Positions 1 to 11,597 of a stretch of 64,000 nucleotides of DNA are shown here, piece by piece (position 1 is the stretch's first letter; each line of letters opens with the position of its first letter). A program made the position numbers and the translations under genes. The notes below the pieces were generated by a model. That model worked only from the letters and a program-made list of their open reading frames with translations. It searched no databases and was not told the DNA's origin. Source of the stretch: DASSSQ01 sp963839285 (lineage in GTDB: Bacteria > Actinomycetota > Thermoleophilia > Gaiellales > Gaiellaceae); assembly GCA_963839285.1 (NCBI GenBank), contig CAWIUN010000020.1, forward strand, positions 620,001 to 684,000. Direction: 5' to 3'.

Positions 1-573
1 CGCCGCCCGCGCGCACCCGCGGCAGACGGCGCCGCCGGCCCGTGGCGAGAAGCCGCCCGCATGCTCCTCCGCCCCGCACTCGGCGCAGCTGCCCAGGTGC
101 GGCAGGTAGCCCGAGAGCCAGAGCAGCTTCAGCTGGAAGGAGAGGGCCAGCGGGTCGAGCGAGGCCCGCTGGCCCGGGGCCGGCTCGAGCTCGTCCAGCA
201 GCTCCAGGAAGCGCGTCAGCGCCTGGAAGGCGCGCTCGTTGCCTTCCTGCTCGGTGAACAGTCGGAGCATCGCCTCGAGGCCGACGAGGCCGACGTTCAG
301 CCGGTCGGGCTGCTCGCGGGCGGCGCGATGCGGGTGCAGCAGCTCGACGCCCGTGATGGTCTGCAGCTCGCCGCCGCCCTGGTGCAGCAGGAGCTCCACG
401 TGGCTCAGCGGCTCGAGGCGGGCGCCGAAGCGCGACTTCGTGCGCCGGATCCCCTTCGCGACCGCACCGATGCGGCCGCGCTCGAGCGTGTAGAGGTGGA
501 GGATCCGGTCAGCCTCGCCGAGCCGCAGCGAGCGGAGCACGACCGCCTCCGTCTTGTATGTCCGTCCGGCCAT
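1..573 (-). CDS. recO: DNA repair protein RecO, partial (3' end outside window)
   Basis: RecO loads RecA onto SSB-coated gaps together with RecR in the RecFOR pathway. The visible protein begins MAGRTYKTEAVVLRS, with the typical RecO oligonucleotide-binding start, continues through the helical domain (AFQALTRFLELLDEL), and contains a C-terminal zinc-finger region with CAECG followed by CRGC near the window edge. About 190 residues are seen, against roughly 240 usual, so only the tail is missing. The ATG at 573 is chosen because a TAGACT box lies nine bases upstream. It is divergent from the glutaredoxin gene. Confidence 0.93.
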   Translation of the reverse strand, partial: MAGRTYKTEAVVLRSLRLGEADRILHLYTLERGRIGAVAKGIRRTKSRFGARLEPLSHVELLLHQGGGELQTITGVELLHPHRAAREQPDRLNVGLVGLEAMLRLFTEQEGNERAFQALTRFLELLDELEPAPGQRASLDPLALSFQLKLLWLSGYLPHLGSCAECGAEEHAGGFSPRAGGAVCRGCARAA

Positions 574-582
574 GTCCGCTGG

Positions 583-588
583 AGTCTA
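583..588 (-). promoter_or_regulatory. -10 box of recO
   Basis: TAGACT on the minus strand ends 9 nt before the recO ATG, leaving room for at most a few untranslated bases. Confidence 0.5.
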
Positions 589-627
589 GAGCCGTGGGTG
601 GCCGGCCCAGGGCCGCGCGTTCGCGGC

Positions 628-633
628 TACCCT
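628..633 (+). promoter_or_regulatory. -10 box of glutaredoxin gene
   Basis: TACCCT ends 9 nt before the ATG at 643. No Shine-Dalgarno sequence is visible in the gap. Confidence 0.5.
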
Positions 634-642
634 GTGCCGCCG

Positions 643-897
643 ATGGCGAAGGTCGAGGTCTACACGACGCGCTGGTGCGGCTACTGCATCCGCGCGAAGG
701 CGCTGCTCGACGGCCGGGGGATCGCCTACGAGGAGATCCACCTGGACGACGACGCCGGCTTCCGCCAGCGGCTCTTCGACCGCACCGGCGGCTGGACGGT
801 GCCGCAGGTCGTGATCGACGGCCGCCCGATCGGCGGCTACACCGAGCTCTGGCGCCTCGACCGCGAGGGCCGCCTGGACGAGCTGCTCGCGGCCTAG
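643..897 (+). CDS. Glutaredoxin-like protein, 84 aa
   Basis: Small thiol-disulfide oxidoreductase of the thioredoxin fold. It begins MAKVEVYTTRWCGYC: the dithiol motif CGYC follows the first beta strand, and the cis-proline motif TVPQVVIDG and the glycine motif GGYTEL complete the glutathione-site pattern of class I glutaredoxins. Length (84 aa) is normal. The frame is open far upstream, but that part is antisense to recO, so the ATG at 643 with its own -10 box is preferred. Its TAG overlaps the mutM stop on the other strand by two bases. It may reduce mixed disulfides with glutathione-like or mycothiol-like thiols; the partner thiol cannot be told from sequence. Confidence 0.88.
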   Translation: MAKVEVYTTRWCGYCIRAKALLDGRGIAYEEIHLDDDAGFRQRLFDRTGGWTVPQVVIDGRPIGGYTELWRLDREGRLDELLAA

Positions 898-1716
898 CGC
901 CGCTGGCAGGCCGGGCAGTACCAGGTACCGCGGCCGGCGACCCTGATCTTCTCGATCGGCATGCCGCAGCGGTCGCACGGCTCACCCTCCCGGCCGTAGA
1001 CGCGGAACTCGTGCTGCATCCGTCCCGCCTCGCCGGACGGTTGGCGATAGTCGCGGAGCGTCGCGCCCTGCCGCGCGATCCCGGTCTCGAGCGCCGCCCG
1101 CACAGCTGTCGCGGAGCCTGCGGACGGCGCGGTCGTCGAGGTCGCCCGCCGGCGCGAGCGGATGGATGCGCGCGCGCCAGAGCGCCTCGTCGGCGTAGAT
1201 GTTCCCGACGCCCGCGACCGTGCGCTGGTCGAGCAGCGCCGCCTTGATCGGTGCACGCCTGCCCGCGAGCCTGCGCCGCAGCGCCCGCGGCGTGAACCCC
1301 TCCGCGAGCGGCTCTTCCCCGAGCCGGGCCTCCAGGTAGGCGGCGAGCTCGTCCTCGTCGGTCAGGTACCAGGTTCCGAAGCGGCGGATGTCGCGGTAGA
1401 CGACGTCCGAACCGTCGTCTAACGTGACAACGGCCCGCACGTGGCGGTCGTCGCCGTCCTCGCGGGCGCGCTGCAGGCTCCCCGTCATCCGGAGGTGCAC
1501 CAGGAGAAGCCGACCGCTCTCGAACCGGACAATCAGATACTTGCCGCGACGCTCCAGCCGGAGCACGCGCTCCCCCACGAGTTGCGCGGCGACGGCTGCG
1601 GGATCCTCGGGCCGGGTCAGGCGGCCGTCGTGGATCGTCACCGCGTCCAGCCGCCGGCCTTCGAGGACGGGGGCGAGCTGCCGCCGCACGGTCTCGACCT
1701 CGGGAAGCTCGGGCAC
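894..1716 (-). CDS. mutM: Formamidopyrimidine-DNA glycosylase (frameshifted)
   Basis: MutM/Fpg removes 8-oxoguanine and ring-opened purines and cleaves the abasic site. It starts at GTG 1716 with PELPEVE, whose proline becomes the N-terminal catalytic residue after Met removal. VGNIYADEALW is the helix-two-turn-helix region and CDRCG...CPAC the C-terminal zinc finger. The reading frame breaks near 1110, between VRRLRD and AVRAALETG; removing one A restores a normal protein of about 273 aa, and the total length is one base over a multiple of three. A TAGCGT box 6 nt before the GTG suggests a leaderless mRNA. Confidence 0.9.
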
Positions 1717-1722
1717 GCCGGA

Positions 1723-1728
1723 ACGCTA
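1723..1728 (-). promoter_or_regulatory. -10 box of mutM
   Basis: TAGCGT on the minus strand, 6 nt before the GTG start; the transcript would begin at or next to the start codon. Confidence 0.5.
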
Positions 1729-1745
1729 GCGGGCGTCTCTGCCGC

Positions 1746-3045
<1,300 letters not shown>

Positions 3046-3067
3046 GTGCGCGACGGGGCTCGACGGG

Positions 3068-3836
3068 TCAGCGCTTCTTCTCCGCGACGAAGACCGTGTG
3101 GTGTGCGTGCGCCTCGAACGGCCCTTCGAAGCCCGGCACGTTCCCGGCCAGGTGCGCGCGCGTCATCTGCGCGGCGACGAAGACCCGCACCGCGTCGGCG
3201 TCCGGGAAGGTGAACGTCGAGTCCACGTCCCGCTGCTCGACGTCGGCGAAGTACGGCGTCAGCTGCTCCCGGCCGTTCTCGCGGTCGAAGCCGATCGCGC
3301 GCTCCCGAGGGCGCGCCGATCAGCTCCCAGACCTGCGCGAGGTTGTCCTCCGCGAGCGTGACGGCGACGAGCCGCCCGCCCGCGCGAGCACGCGGGCGAG
3401 TTCCGCGATCGCCGCCCTCGCGGTCGAGGGCGTGGTAGATCACCCAGGCAGCGAGCACGCCGTCGAACTCACCGTCGTCGAAGGGCAGTTGCCGGATGTC
3501 GGCCAGGCTCGCGGTCAGCCCGCGCTCCCGCGCGATCTGCACCATCCGGGGCGAGAGGTCGATCGCGACGAACTCGACGCCCGCCTCCGCGACGCGGGCT
3601 CCAGCTCGCCGGCGCCGCAGCCTGCATCGAGCACCCGCCGCGGCCGGATCTCCAGCACCGCCTCGACGGCCACGTCCTCCGCGGTCGGTCCGGCCGCCGA
3701 GCTCCCGGTAGATCGCGTTGCGCGTCCGCAGCCGCTCCTCGCTCGCGTACTCCCACTGCACGAGCAGCGGGTTGTCGAGGCGGGAGCTCCAGTCGTCCGA
3801 TCCGGGCGTGTCTCCGGAGACGTCGCCGCCGATCAC
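3068..3836 (-). CDS. Class I SAM-dependent methyltransferase (multiply frameshifted)
   Basis: Segments in three frames join into one methyltransferase of about 255 aa: VIGGDVSGDTPG at the start, the SAM-binding loop VLDAGCGAGELE, then VEFVAIDLSPRMVQIA (acidic residue after strand 2), FDDGEFDGVLAAWVIYH (motif IV region) and a C-terminal half ending HTVFVAEKKR. At least five one-base changes lie between about 3318 and 3690, in G or C runs. Start GTG 3836 overlaps the deoB stop by 4 nt. The substrate is not predictable. The continuous homology on both sides of every break favours sequence error over decay. Confidence 0.75.
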
Positions 3837-4999
3837 GGCCGCACGAAGGGCTGACCGGGGATGCCGCGGCCGGGCTGCTTGCCGCCCAGCCACGCGTTCA
3901 CGGTCGCGCCCACGTCGGCGAACTCGCCCGCGTGCACCTGCCCGCCCGCGTTCTTGCCCTCGACGTACGCGAGCAGGAGCGCGTGCTCGCGCGAGTGGTC
4001 GGTCGACGGAGTCGTCGGGTCGCAGCCGTGGTCGGACGTCAGCACGAGCAGGTCTCCGGGCCGCAGCGCCTCGAGCAGGTCCGGGAGGCGCCGGTCGAAG
4101 TCCTGCAGGCACCGGTGGAAGTTGACGGGGTCGTTGCGGTGCCCCCAGAGCATGTCGGTCTCGACGAGGTTGACGAAGACGAAGCCGTCGTCGATCTCGC
4201 GCAGCAGCCGCTCCGTCCGGTTGATCCCCTCGACGTTCGACTTGGTCGGGAACGACTCGTCGATGTCGCAGCCGGCGAAGATGTCGCCGATCTTGCCGAC
4301 CCCGTAGACCTTCGTGCCGGCGTCGCGCATCAGCGAGAGGTAGTTCGGGCGGCGCGGCTGGAGCGAGAAGTCGTGGCGGTTGGCGGTGCGCTCGTAGGCG
4401 CCCGGCTCGCCCACGAACGGCCGCGCGATCACCCGGCCGACCGCGTGCTTGCCCGTCAGGATCTCCCGCGCGACCCTGCAGGCCTCGTACAGCTCCTCGA
4501 GCGGCACCGTCTCCTCGTGCGCCGCGACCTGGAAGACCGAGTCGGCGGAGGTGTAGACGATCCACTTGCCGGTCCGCTGGTGCTCCTCGCCGAGCTCCTG
4601 GATGATCTCCGTGCCGGACGCGGGCCTGTTGCCGAGCACCCCGCGGCCGGTCCTGTGCATGAACGGGTCGATCACGTCGTGCGGGAAGCCGTGCGGGTAC
4701 GTCGGCATCGGCTGCGGCGTCACGACGCCCATCAGCTCCCAGTGGCCGGTCGTCGTGTCCTTGCCCTTCGAGCGCTCGACGAGCCGTCCGGCGACGGCCT
4801 GCGCGCCCGGCTGCGGGGAGCAGCCCGCGAGCGGCTCGACGTTGCCGAGCCCGAGGGCCTCCATCGTCGGCAGGTCGAGACCGCCGACGGCGTCGGCGAC
4901 GTTCGCGAGCGTGTTCGAGCCCTCGTCGCCGTAGTCGGCGGCGTCCGGGAGCTCGCCCGCCCCCACCGCGTCCAGCACGATCACGCACGCCCTCGCCAT
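3833..4999 (-). CDS. deoB: Phosphopentomutase
   Basis: Interconverts (deoxy)ribose-1-phosphate and (deoxy)ribose-5-phosphate, linking nucleoside breakdown to central metabolism. The 388-aa protein has the alkaline-phosphatase-superfamily layout: VIVLDAVGAGELPDA with the first metal Asp, GSNTL with the phosphorylated Thr, GKDTTTGHWE, and VLTSDHGCDPTT with the Asp-His metal ligands. Length is normal. The ATG at 4999 lies 6 nt from a TAGAAT box, so the mRNA is probably leaderless. It is first in an overlapping run with a methyltransferase and the pyrimidine-nucleoside phosphorylase. Confidence 0.96.
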   Translation of the reverse strand: MARACVIVLDAVGAGELPDAADYGDEGSNTLANVADAVGGLDLPTMEALGLGNVEPLAGCSPQPGAQAVAGRLVERSKGKDTTTGHWELMGVVTPQPMPTYPHGFPHDVIDPFMHRTGRGVLGNRPASGTEIIQELGEEHQRTGKWIVYTSADSVFQVAAHEETVPLEELYEACRVAREILTGKHAVGRVIARPFVGEPGAYERTANRHDFSLQPRRPNYLSLMRDAGTKVYGVGKIGDIFAGCDIDESFPTKSNVEGINRTERLLREIDDGFVFVNLVETDMLWGHRNDPVNFHRCLQDFDRRLPDLLEALRPGDLLVLTSDHGCDPTTPSTDHSREHALLLAYVEGKNAGGQVHAGEFADVGATVNAWLGGKQPGRGIPGQPFVRP

Positions 5000-5004
5000 G
5001 GGGC

Positions 5005-5011
5005 TATTCTA
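5005..5011. promoter_or_regulatory. Overlapping divergent -10 boxes (deoB and the 5019 gene)
   Basis: The same seven bases read TAGAAT on the minus strand (6 nt before the deoB ATG) and TATTCT on the plus strand (8 nt before the ATG at 5019), so one melted region could serve both directions. Confidence 0.45.
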
Positions 5012-5018
5012 GGAGCCG

Positions 5019-5153
5019 ATGTCCACGGCGCTCGGACTTGTCGGCCTGGTCGGCTTCATCGCCCTCGTGATCGCGCTCGCGATGGGTATCACCTGGGCCG
5101 TGGTCAAGATCAGCCCGACGCCGGGCGCGAAGAAGACCGACACCCCGGCCTAG
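5019..5153 (+). CDS. Small single-pass membrane protein, 44 aa
   Basis: Predicted from an ATG preceded by AGGAG (5011-5015) at good spacing. It has one hydrophobic stretch of about 25 residues (GLVGLVGFIALVIALAMG) followed by a short basic and proline tail ending KKTDTPA. Function unknown. The gene fills the space between deoB and alanine dehydrogenase, and its stop overlaps the ald stop. If the TATTCT box is its promoter the AGGAG would not be transcribed, so either it has an upstream promoter or the AGGAG is fortuitous. Confidence 0.6.
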   Translation: MSTALGLVGLVGFIALVIALAMGITWAVVKISPTPGAKKTDTPA

Positions 5154-6274
5154 GCCCGCGTCATCGGCAGCAGGCCCTCGAGCGGCGTGAAGCCGAGATC
5201 GTGCGCCTCCGCGACCGCCTCGTACGTGACCCTGCCCTCGAGGACGTTGACGCCCTTCGCGAGCGCCGGGTCGTGTGCGACCGCGTCGGCGAGGCCGTGG
5301 TCGGCGATCGCGCCCACGTAGGGCAGCGTCACGTTGGTCAGCGCCTTCGTCGAGGTGATCGGCACCGCGCCGGGCATGTTGGCGACGCAGTAGTGCGTGA
5401 CGTCGTCGACGACGTACACCGGCTCGGAGTGCGTGGTCGCGTGCGAGGTCTCGAAGCAGCCTCCCTGGTCGATCGCGACGTCGACCACCACCGAGCCCGG
5501 CTTCATCTCACGGATCATCTCGCGCGTCACCAGCTTCGGCGCCAGGGCGCCGGGAATCAGCACCGCGCCGACGACGAGGTCGGACTCCGCGACGGACTCC
5601 TCGATCTGCAGCGTCGAGGAGTGGAGGAGCGAGACCCGGCCCGAGAGGATCTGCTCGAGGTGGCGGAGCCGGTCGAGCGACCGCTCCAGGATCGTCACGT
5701 GCGCGCCCAGGCCGAGCGCGATCACCGCGGCGTTGTAGCCGACCATGCCGCCGCCGATCACGACCACCTTGCCCGGCGCGACGCCCGCCACGCCGCCGAG
5801 CAGGAGCCCGCGGCCGCCGTGGGGCTTCTCGAGGTAGTTCGCGCCCGCCTGCGGCGCCAGCCTGCCGGCGACCTCGCTCATCGGCGCCAGCAGCGGCAGC
5901 GCGCCCCGGTCGGTCTCGACCGTCTCGTAGGCGACGGCCGCGATGCCGCTGTCGATCAACGCGTGCGTCAGCGGCGCGTCGGCGGCGATGTGCAGGTAGG
6001 TGAAGAGGATCAGCCCCTCGCGCAGCCGCGCGTACTCGGGCTCGATCGGCTCCTTCACCTTCAGGAGCAGCTCGGATCGCTCCCAGACGTCGTCGACGGA
6101 GACGATCCGCGCGCCGACGGCCTCGTACGCGGCGTCCGCGAACTGGCTGCCGACGCCGGCATCGGTCTCGACGAGCACCTCGTGCCCCTTCTCGACCAGC
6201 TCGCGCGCGCCCGCGGGCGTGAGCGCGACGCGGTACTCGTCCGGCTTGATCTCCCTGGCGACGCCGATCTTCAT
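5150..6274 (-). CDS. ald: Alanine dehydrogenase
   Basis: NAD-dependent reversible deamination of L-alanine to pyruvate and ammonia. It starts MKIGVAREIKPDEYRVALTP (pyruvate-binding Arg and later Lys in LLKVKEP), has FTYLHIAAD with the catalytic His, the NAD loop VVIGGGMVGYNAA, VDVAIDQGGCFETS with the active-site Asp region, and CVANMPGAVPITST. At 374 aa the length is standard. An ATG five codons upstream (6289) sits inside a TATATG-like box, so 6274 is preferred. The gene stands alone, between a Nudix gene and the small membrane-protein gene. Confidence 0.95.
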   Translation of the reverse strand: MKIGVAREIKPDEYRVALTPAGARELVEKGHEVLVETDAGVGSQFADAAYEAVGARIVSVDDVWERSELLLKVKEPIEPEYARLREGLILFTYLHIAADAPLTHALIDSGIAAVAYETVETDRGALPLLAPMSEVAGRLAPQAGANYLEKPHGGRGLLLGGVAGVAPGKVVVIGGGMVGYNAAVIALGLGAHVTILERSLDRLRHLEQILSGRVSLLHSSTLQIEESVAESDLVVGAVLIPGALAPKLVTREMIREMKPGSVVVDVAIDQGGCFETSHATTHSEPVYVVDDVTHYCVANMPGAVPITSTKALTNVTLPYVGAIADHGLADAVAHDPALAKGVNVLEGRVTYEAVAEAHDLGFTPLEGLLPMTRA

Positions 6275-6334
6275 GCCGCGGGCAACCATATACGGCTCGT
6301 CTGCGCGCGCGAGGGGGAAGACCCGCAGAGCCGG

Positions 6335-6835
6335 TCAGCGACGACGCAGATACAGCAGCAGGCCCGCGAGCGTCTTCGCGTCCTCGATCTCGCCGAGCCT
6401 GTCCGCGATCTCGCGCACCGGCCAGCGCACGAGCTCGATCTGCTCGTCCTCCTCGTGCGCGGCCTCGCCCTGCACCACGCCGGTCGCGACGTAGAGGTGC
6501 ATCAGCTCGTCGCAGAACCCCGGCGTCGTCCAGAAGCGGGCCGCGAGCCGCCAGTCGCCGCCGTGGAGGCCGGTCTCCTCGGCGAGCTCGCGCCTCGCCG
6601 TGTCCGCGGGGTCCTCGCCCGGCTCGAGCGTGCCCGCGGGAAGCTCGAGCAGCTCCTTGCGCGCGGGCTCGCGCAGCTGGCGGACGAGGGTGACGCGGTC
6701 GTCGGCGTCGACGGCGACGATGCCGACCGCTCCGGGATGGCGGACGATCTCCCGCTCGTTGTCGCCCCAGCGCTCGAGGTCGAGGTCGATCAGGCGGCCG
6801 TCGTAGACGCGGCGCGTGCCGTCGGGGGCGCTCAT
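6335..6835 (-). CDS. Nudix hydrolase, ADP-ribose pyrophosphatase type
   Basis: The 166-aa protein has the full Nudix box beginning GTLEPGEDPADTARREL and ending AEETGL, plus the ADP-ribose pyrophosphatase features of a beta-rich N-terminal domain (VRQLREPARKELLELP) and TTPGFCDELMHLYVA after the box. It likely hydrolyses ADP-ribose or a related nucleotide sugar. Start ATG 6835 overlaps the aldo/keto reductase stop (ATGA), so the two are co-transcribed. A Nudix enzyme of this type lies beside pyrG in mycobacteria; here it is 3 kb from pyrG. Confidence 0.9.
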   Translation of the reverse strand: MSAPDGTRRVYDGRLIDLDLERWGDNEREIVRHPGAVGIVAVDADDRVTLVRQLREPARKELLELPAGTLEPGEDPADTARRELAEETGLHGGDWRLAARFWTTPGFCDELMHLYVATGVVQGEAAHEEDEQIELVRWPVREIADRLGEIEDAKTLAGLLLYLRRR

Positions 6836-7597
6836 GCGGCCAGCTCCGCCACGTACCGCACGCTGCTCCTCGTCGAAGCGGGGGCCGTCGCCGGCCGCTG
6901 CGTTGGCGCGGGCTCGTCCGGGGCGCCTGGTGGCGGGGATGACCGCGTCGACACGGGGGTCGGAGAGCGCCCAGGCGAGCAGCGCCTGCGCCCACGAGTC
7001 GACCCCGAGCGGCTCGAGACGCTCCGGGGGCGGCTCGCGGCGGAGGAGCGAGCCGGAGCCGAGCGGCCGCATCACGATCACGGGCAGGCCGAGCTCCTCC
7101 GCGAGCGGCAGGAGCCGCTCCTCGCACTCGCGCTCGTGCGGGTTGTAGGGAAGCTGCACGCACTCGACGCGCCGGTCGCGCATCGCCTCCGCGAGCTCGT
7201 CGAAGGCGGACGCCTGGTAGTGGGTGACGCCGATGCGCCCGATCCGGCCCTCGGCCTGCTCGCGCTCGAGCCAGTCGAGGTGCTCGCGCCAGGCGGCGAG
7301 GTTGTGCACCTGCTCGAGCTCGACCCGGCCGAACCAGCCGAGCTGGCGCCGGAGCTGCTCGCGCCCCTCGCCGACCGACTGCGCCCAGATCTTCGTCGCG
7401 ACGGCGACCTCGTCGCGCCGCCCGTCCAGCGCCGAGCCGAGCGCGCGCTCCGCGCCGCCGTACATCGGGGACGAGTCGACGAGGCGGACGCCCGCGCCGA
7501 CGGCGGCGCCGACGACCTCGCCGGCGAGCTCCGCGTCGTCGCCGAACGTGTTCCAGGTCCCGAGGCCCACGACCGGGCCGAGCCGACGCTCCTCCAT
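6832..7597 (-). CDS. Aldo/keto reductase family protein (frameshifted at C terminus)
   Basis: NAD(P)H-dependent oxidoreductase with the TIM-barrel residues of the family: Asp and Tyr in RLVDSSPMYGGAE, Lys in VATKIW and His in EQVHNLAAW. The protein is about 254 aa, shorter than many relatives. The frame breaks near 6858 (one extra G); when repaired it ends AYVAELAA with a TGA overlapping the Nudix ATG. ATG 7597 has a TAGAGT box 8 nt upstream. Substrate unknown; the family acts on aldehydes and ketones. Confidence 0.87.
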
Positions 7598-7605
7598 CGC
7601 CGCCG

Positions 7606-7611
7606 ACTCTA
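7606..7611 (-). promoter_or_regulatory. -10 box of the aldo/keto reductase - Nudix unit
   Basis: TAGAGT on the minus strand, 8 nt before the ATG at 7597. Confidence 0.45.
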
Positions 7612-7878
7612 CCCGGGGCGCCGCGGCCGTACTCACACTGTCTGGTCCCATCCCAAACCCCCGCCCACCCAGGGGGTAATTAGCTCGACCGTAGCGGTCG
7701 GAGACGCACCGGATCGTGCCGATCTCGTGACGATTCTCCGCACGGGCTGCCGTCGCGGGCGAGCGTCGCCCGGGAGCGGGATCGGGAGCAGGCGGAGTGG
7801 CGCTGCCCCGGCCCCCTCGCCGGCGGACGGCTGGCTCCGCGGACCGTCTGCGCCTCGCAGCGGCCGCGCGTTCCGCGC
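7612..7878. other. Intergenic region with a CCCACCCAGGG site
   Basis: No gene is seen in these 267 bases. At 7664-7674 lies CCCACCCAGGG, about 60 nt upstream of the aldo/keto reductase start and followed by the only A/T-rich word nearby (GGTAATTAG). The same eleven bases form the core of the perfect palindrome at 55906-55928. A six-base-stem hairpin (GGGCGA, GCG, TCGCCC) lies further towards 7878. A regulatory role is inference only. Confidence 0.3.
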
Positions 7879-8820
7879 TCAGACGTCGAGCAGGGCGGCT
7901 GCGGCCAGCCCGGCCGCGTGGGCGGCGGCGAAGAACGCAGGATCGTCGTCGGGGCCGCGGCCCATGTGGGAGAGCGGCAGGCCGGCGCACGCCTCGCGCC
8001 AGCCGGGCGGGTCGAGATCGTCGGGGACGAGCGCGGAGGGCGCCGCGCGGAGGATCGCCTCGGTGTGGTGCGACCGGCCCCGGTGGCGCCCGCGCGGGTC
8101 CGCGGTCGAGACGCGGGGCGCGACGACCGGTCGCCCGCCGATGCCCGCGGCGGCGAGGGCGGCGACCGCGGCGGCCATGCCGCCGTGGCCCCAGAGCGTT
8201 CCCGTCCCGACGATCCCCGGCCCGATCGCGCAGACGGCGACCTCCGCCCCGCGCGCCTTCACGAGCGCGAGCGCCGACCAGACGGTGACGCAGTCGACGT
8301 CGCCGCCGAAGCACGCCCCGACGCCCACGGCGAGCTCGAGCAGGCCCCGCTCCCGCAGCGCGCGCACCGCGTCCGAGAGCGCCACGGGCAGCGCCCCGCC
8401 CTCGAGCTGCAGGTAGGCGACCCGCCGCCCGGCGAGCGCCGCGCACGCCGGCGCGAGCTGGCTGTGCAGCGAGCAGCAGACGACCGGCATCCCCGCCAGG
8501 CCCTCGGCGAGCCCGTCGTCCTCCTCCCCGTGCCGGACGGCGACCTGCACCGGCGTGTACGGCAGCTTCGTCACGTGCGTCCCCGGGTCGGGCTCGAGGC
8601 CGAGGCCGCGCGTCAGGTTCGCGTGCAGCACGTCGAAGCCGCCCGAGCCGAGCCCGAGCAGCCGCGCCTGCTCGTTGACGAGCACCTCGTCGCCCAGCGC
8701 GACGGGCCCGGTCAGCTGCGGGTAGGCGACGCAGGCGACGCCGTCGACCTCGAGGCGCACGAGCCCCTCGTGCCGCTCGAGGACGGCGCTGACCCGGCCG
8801 CGCCTAAGCGAGAGCGCCAT
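7879..8820 (-). CDS. DUF3866 family protein
   Basis: Of 313 aa, it begins MALSLRRGRVSAVLERHEG with a small beta-rich N-terminal domain, then VAYPQLTGPVALGDEV and GLGSGGFDVLHANLTRG, the arrangement known for DUF3866 proteins found mostly in actinobacteria. The middle is rich in short strands ending in glycine (PVVCCSLHSQLAP, GIVGTGTLWGHGG). Cys-Cys in PVVCCSLHS and three His in the last third (RHRGRSHHTE) could bind a metal or a substrate, but no function is established. Its start overlaps the M20 peptidase gene by 17 nt, so it is translated as part of that unit. Confidence 0.85.
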   Translation of the reverse strand: MALSLRRGRVSAVLERHEGLVRLEVDGVACVAYPQLTGPVALGDEVLVNEQARLLGLGSGGFDVLHANLTRGLGLEPDPGTHVTKLPYTPVQVAVRHGEEDDGLAEGLAGMPVVCCSLHSQLAPACAALAGRRVAYLQLEGGALPVALSDAVRALRERGLLELAVGVGACFGGDVDCVTVWSALALVKARGAEVAVCAIGPGIVGTGTLWGHGGMAAAVAALAAAGIGGRPVVAPRVSTADPRGRHRGRSHHTEAILRAAPSALVPDDLDPPGWREACAGLPLSHMGRGPDDDPAFFAAAHAAGLAAAALLDV

Positions 8821-9910
8821 CGACGAGCGCGAGCGTGACGTCGACCATCCGCTCGAGGTCCCGGACGGCGATCCGCTCGTCGGGCGTGTGGATGTCGACC
8901 ATGCCGTTCGCGAGGTTGAGGCAGGCGAGGCCGTGGTCGTTGAAGACGTTCGCGTCGGCCGCACCGCCCGAGAGGCCGAAGCGCGGCTCGAGCCCGCAGC
9001 GCCCGAGCGCCTCGGCCGCGAGGCGCACGACGGGCGCGTCCCGCCTGAACCGGTACGCCGAGTAGCTGCGGCTGACCGACGTCTCGACCTCGCAGTCCGC
9101 CGAGCTCGCGGCGAAGGAGAAGGCGTCGAGCATCTCCTGGACGACGTCGGCGAGCCTGCTCTCGTCGTGCGAGCGGGCCTCGCCGAGCAGGCTGCACCAC
9201 TCGGGGACGATGTTCGCCCCGGTGCCGCCGGCGATCGTGCCGACGTTCGCGGTCGTCTCCTCGTCGAGGCGGCCGAGCCGCAGATCGGCGATCGCGCGCG
9301 CCGCTGCCGCGATCGCCGAGCGCCCCTCCTCGGGCGCCATGCCCGCGTGCGCCGCGCGGCCGTGGAAGCGCGCCTCGATCACCGCGGCCGACGGCGCGCC
9401 GAGGATCACGTCGCCGACCGGGGCCGCCTGGTCGTAGACGAAGCCGGTGCGCGCGCGCAGCCGGCCCGCGTCGAAGGCCGCGGCGCCCTTGAGGCCGACC
9501 TCCTCCATCGGCGTCAGCACGAGCTCGATGCCCGCGTGCGGGCGCCCCTCGGCGAGCACGCGCTCGACCGCGCCGAGCATCGAGACGACGGCCGCCTTGT
9601 TGTCGGCGCCGAGGATCGTCCCGCCCGCGTTGCGGACGAACCCGTCCTCGACCACCGGCTCGATCGGCCCGGTCGGCGGGACCGTGTCCAGGTGGGCGCA
9701 GAAGAAGAGCGGCTCGCCCGCCGCGGTCGGCTCGAGCCGGCAGTAGAGGTTGCCCGCGTCGGACCCGATCTCGGCGCCGGCGCCGTCCTCGTCGACGGCG
9801 AGCCCGAGCTCGCCCAGCCAGGCGGCGACGCGGTCGGCGACGACCCGCTCGCGCCCGGACGGGCTCGGGATCGCCGCCAGGTCGGTGAAGGTCGAGAGCA
9901 GGTCGCGCAC
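8804..9910 (-). CDS. M20-family metallopeptidase (peptidase T-like)
   Basis: A 368-aa dizinc aminopeptidase or carboxypeptidase-type enzyme. Metal and catalytic residues are in order: His and Asp in FCAHLDTVPP, the bridging Asp in ILGADNKAAV, catalytic Glu-Glu in TPMEEVGLKG, Asp in FVYDQAAPVG, and the last His in DIHTPDERI. The lid domain begins around SAAVIEARFHGRAAHAG. It starts at GTG 9910, 37 nt after pyrG on the same strand, and is followed by overlapping DUF3866, so it is probably in the pyrG operon. It likely releases amino acids from small peptides in the cytoplasm. Confidence 0.9.
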   Translation of the reverse strand: MRDLLSTFTDLAAIPSPSGRERVVADRVAAWLGELGLAVDEDGAGAEIGSDAGNLYCRLEPTAAGEPLFFCAHLDTVPPTGPIEPVVEDGFVRNAGGTILGADNKAAVVSMLGAVERVLAEGRPHAGIELVLTPMEEVGLKGAAAFDAGRLRARTGFVYDQAAPVGDVILGAPSAAVIEARFHGRAAHAGMAPEEGRSAIAAAARAIADLRLGRLDEETTANVGTIAGGTGANIVPEWCSLLGEARSHDESRLADVVQEMLDAFSFAASSADCEVETSVSRSYSAYRFRRDAPVVRLAAEALGRCGLEPRFGLSGGAADANVFNDHGLACLNLANGMVDIHTPDERIAVRDLERMVDVTLALVDGALA

Positions 9911-9947
9911 GATGGTCGCCGGCCCGGCGCGCGTCGCCGCGCCGCCC

Positions 9948-11593
<1,646 letters not shown>

Positions 11594-11597
<4 letters not shown>

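Noticed and set aside
61..642. Extension of the glutaredoxin frame upstream to position 61
   Set aside because: This part is antisense to recO and lacks any domain; the ATG at 643 gives a normal 84-aa glutaredoxin.
3932..8416. A 1494-codon open frame on the plus strand
   Set aside because: It runs antisense through deoB, ald, Nudix and other clear genes; its product is an Arg/Asp/Val-rich string with no fold. High G+C suppresses stops in this frame.
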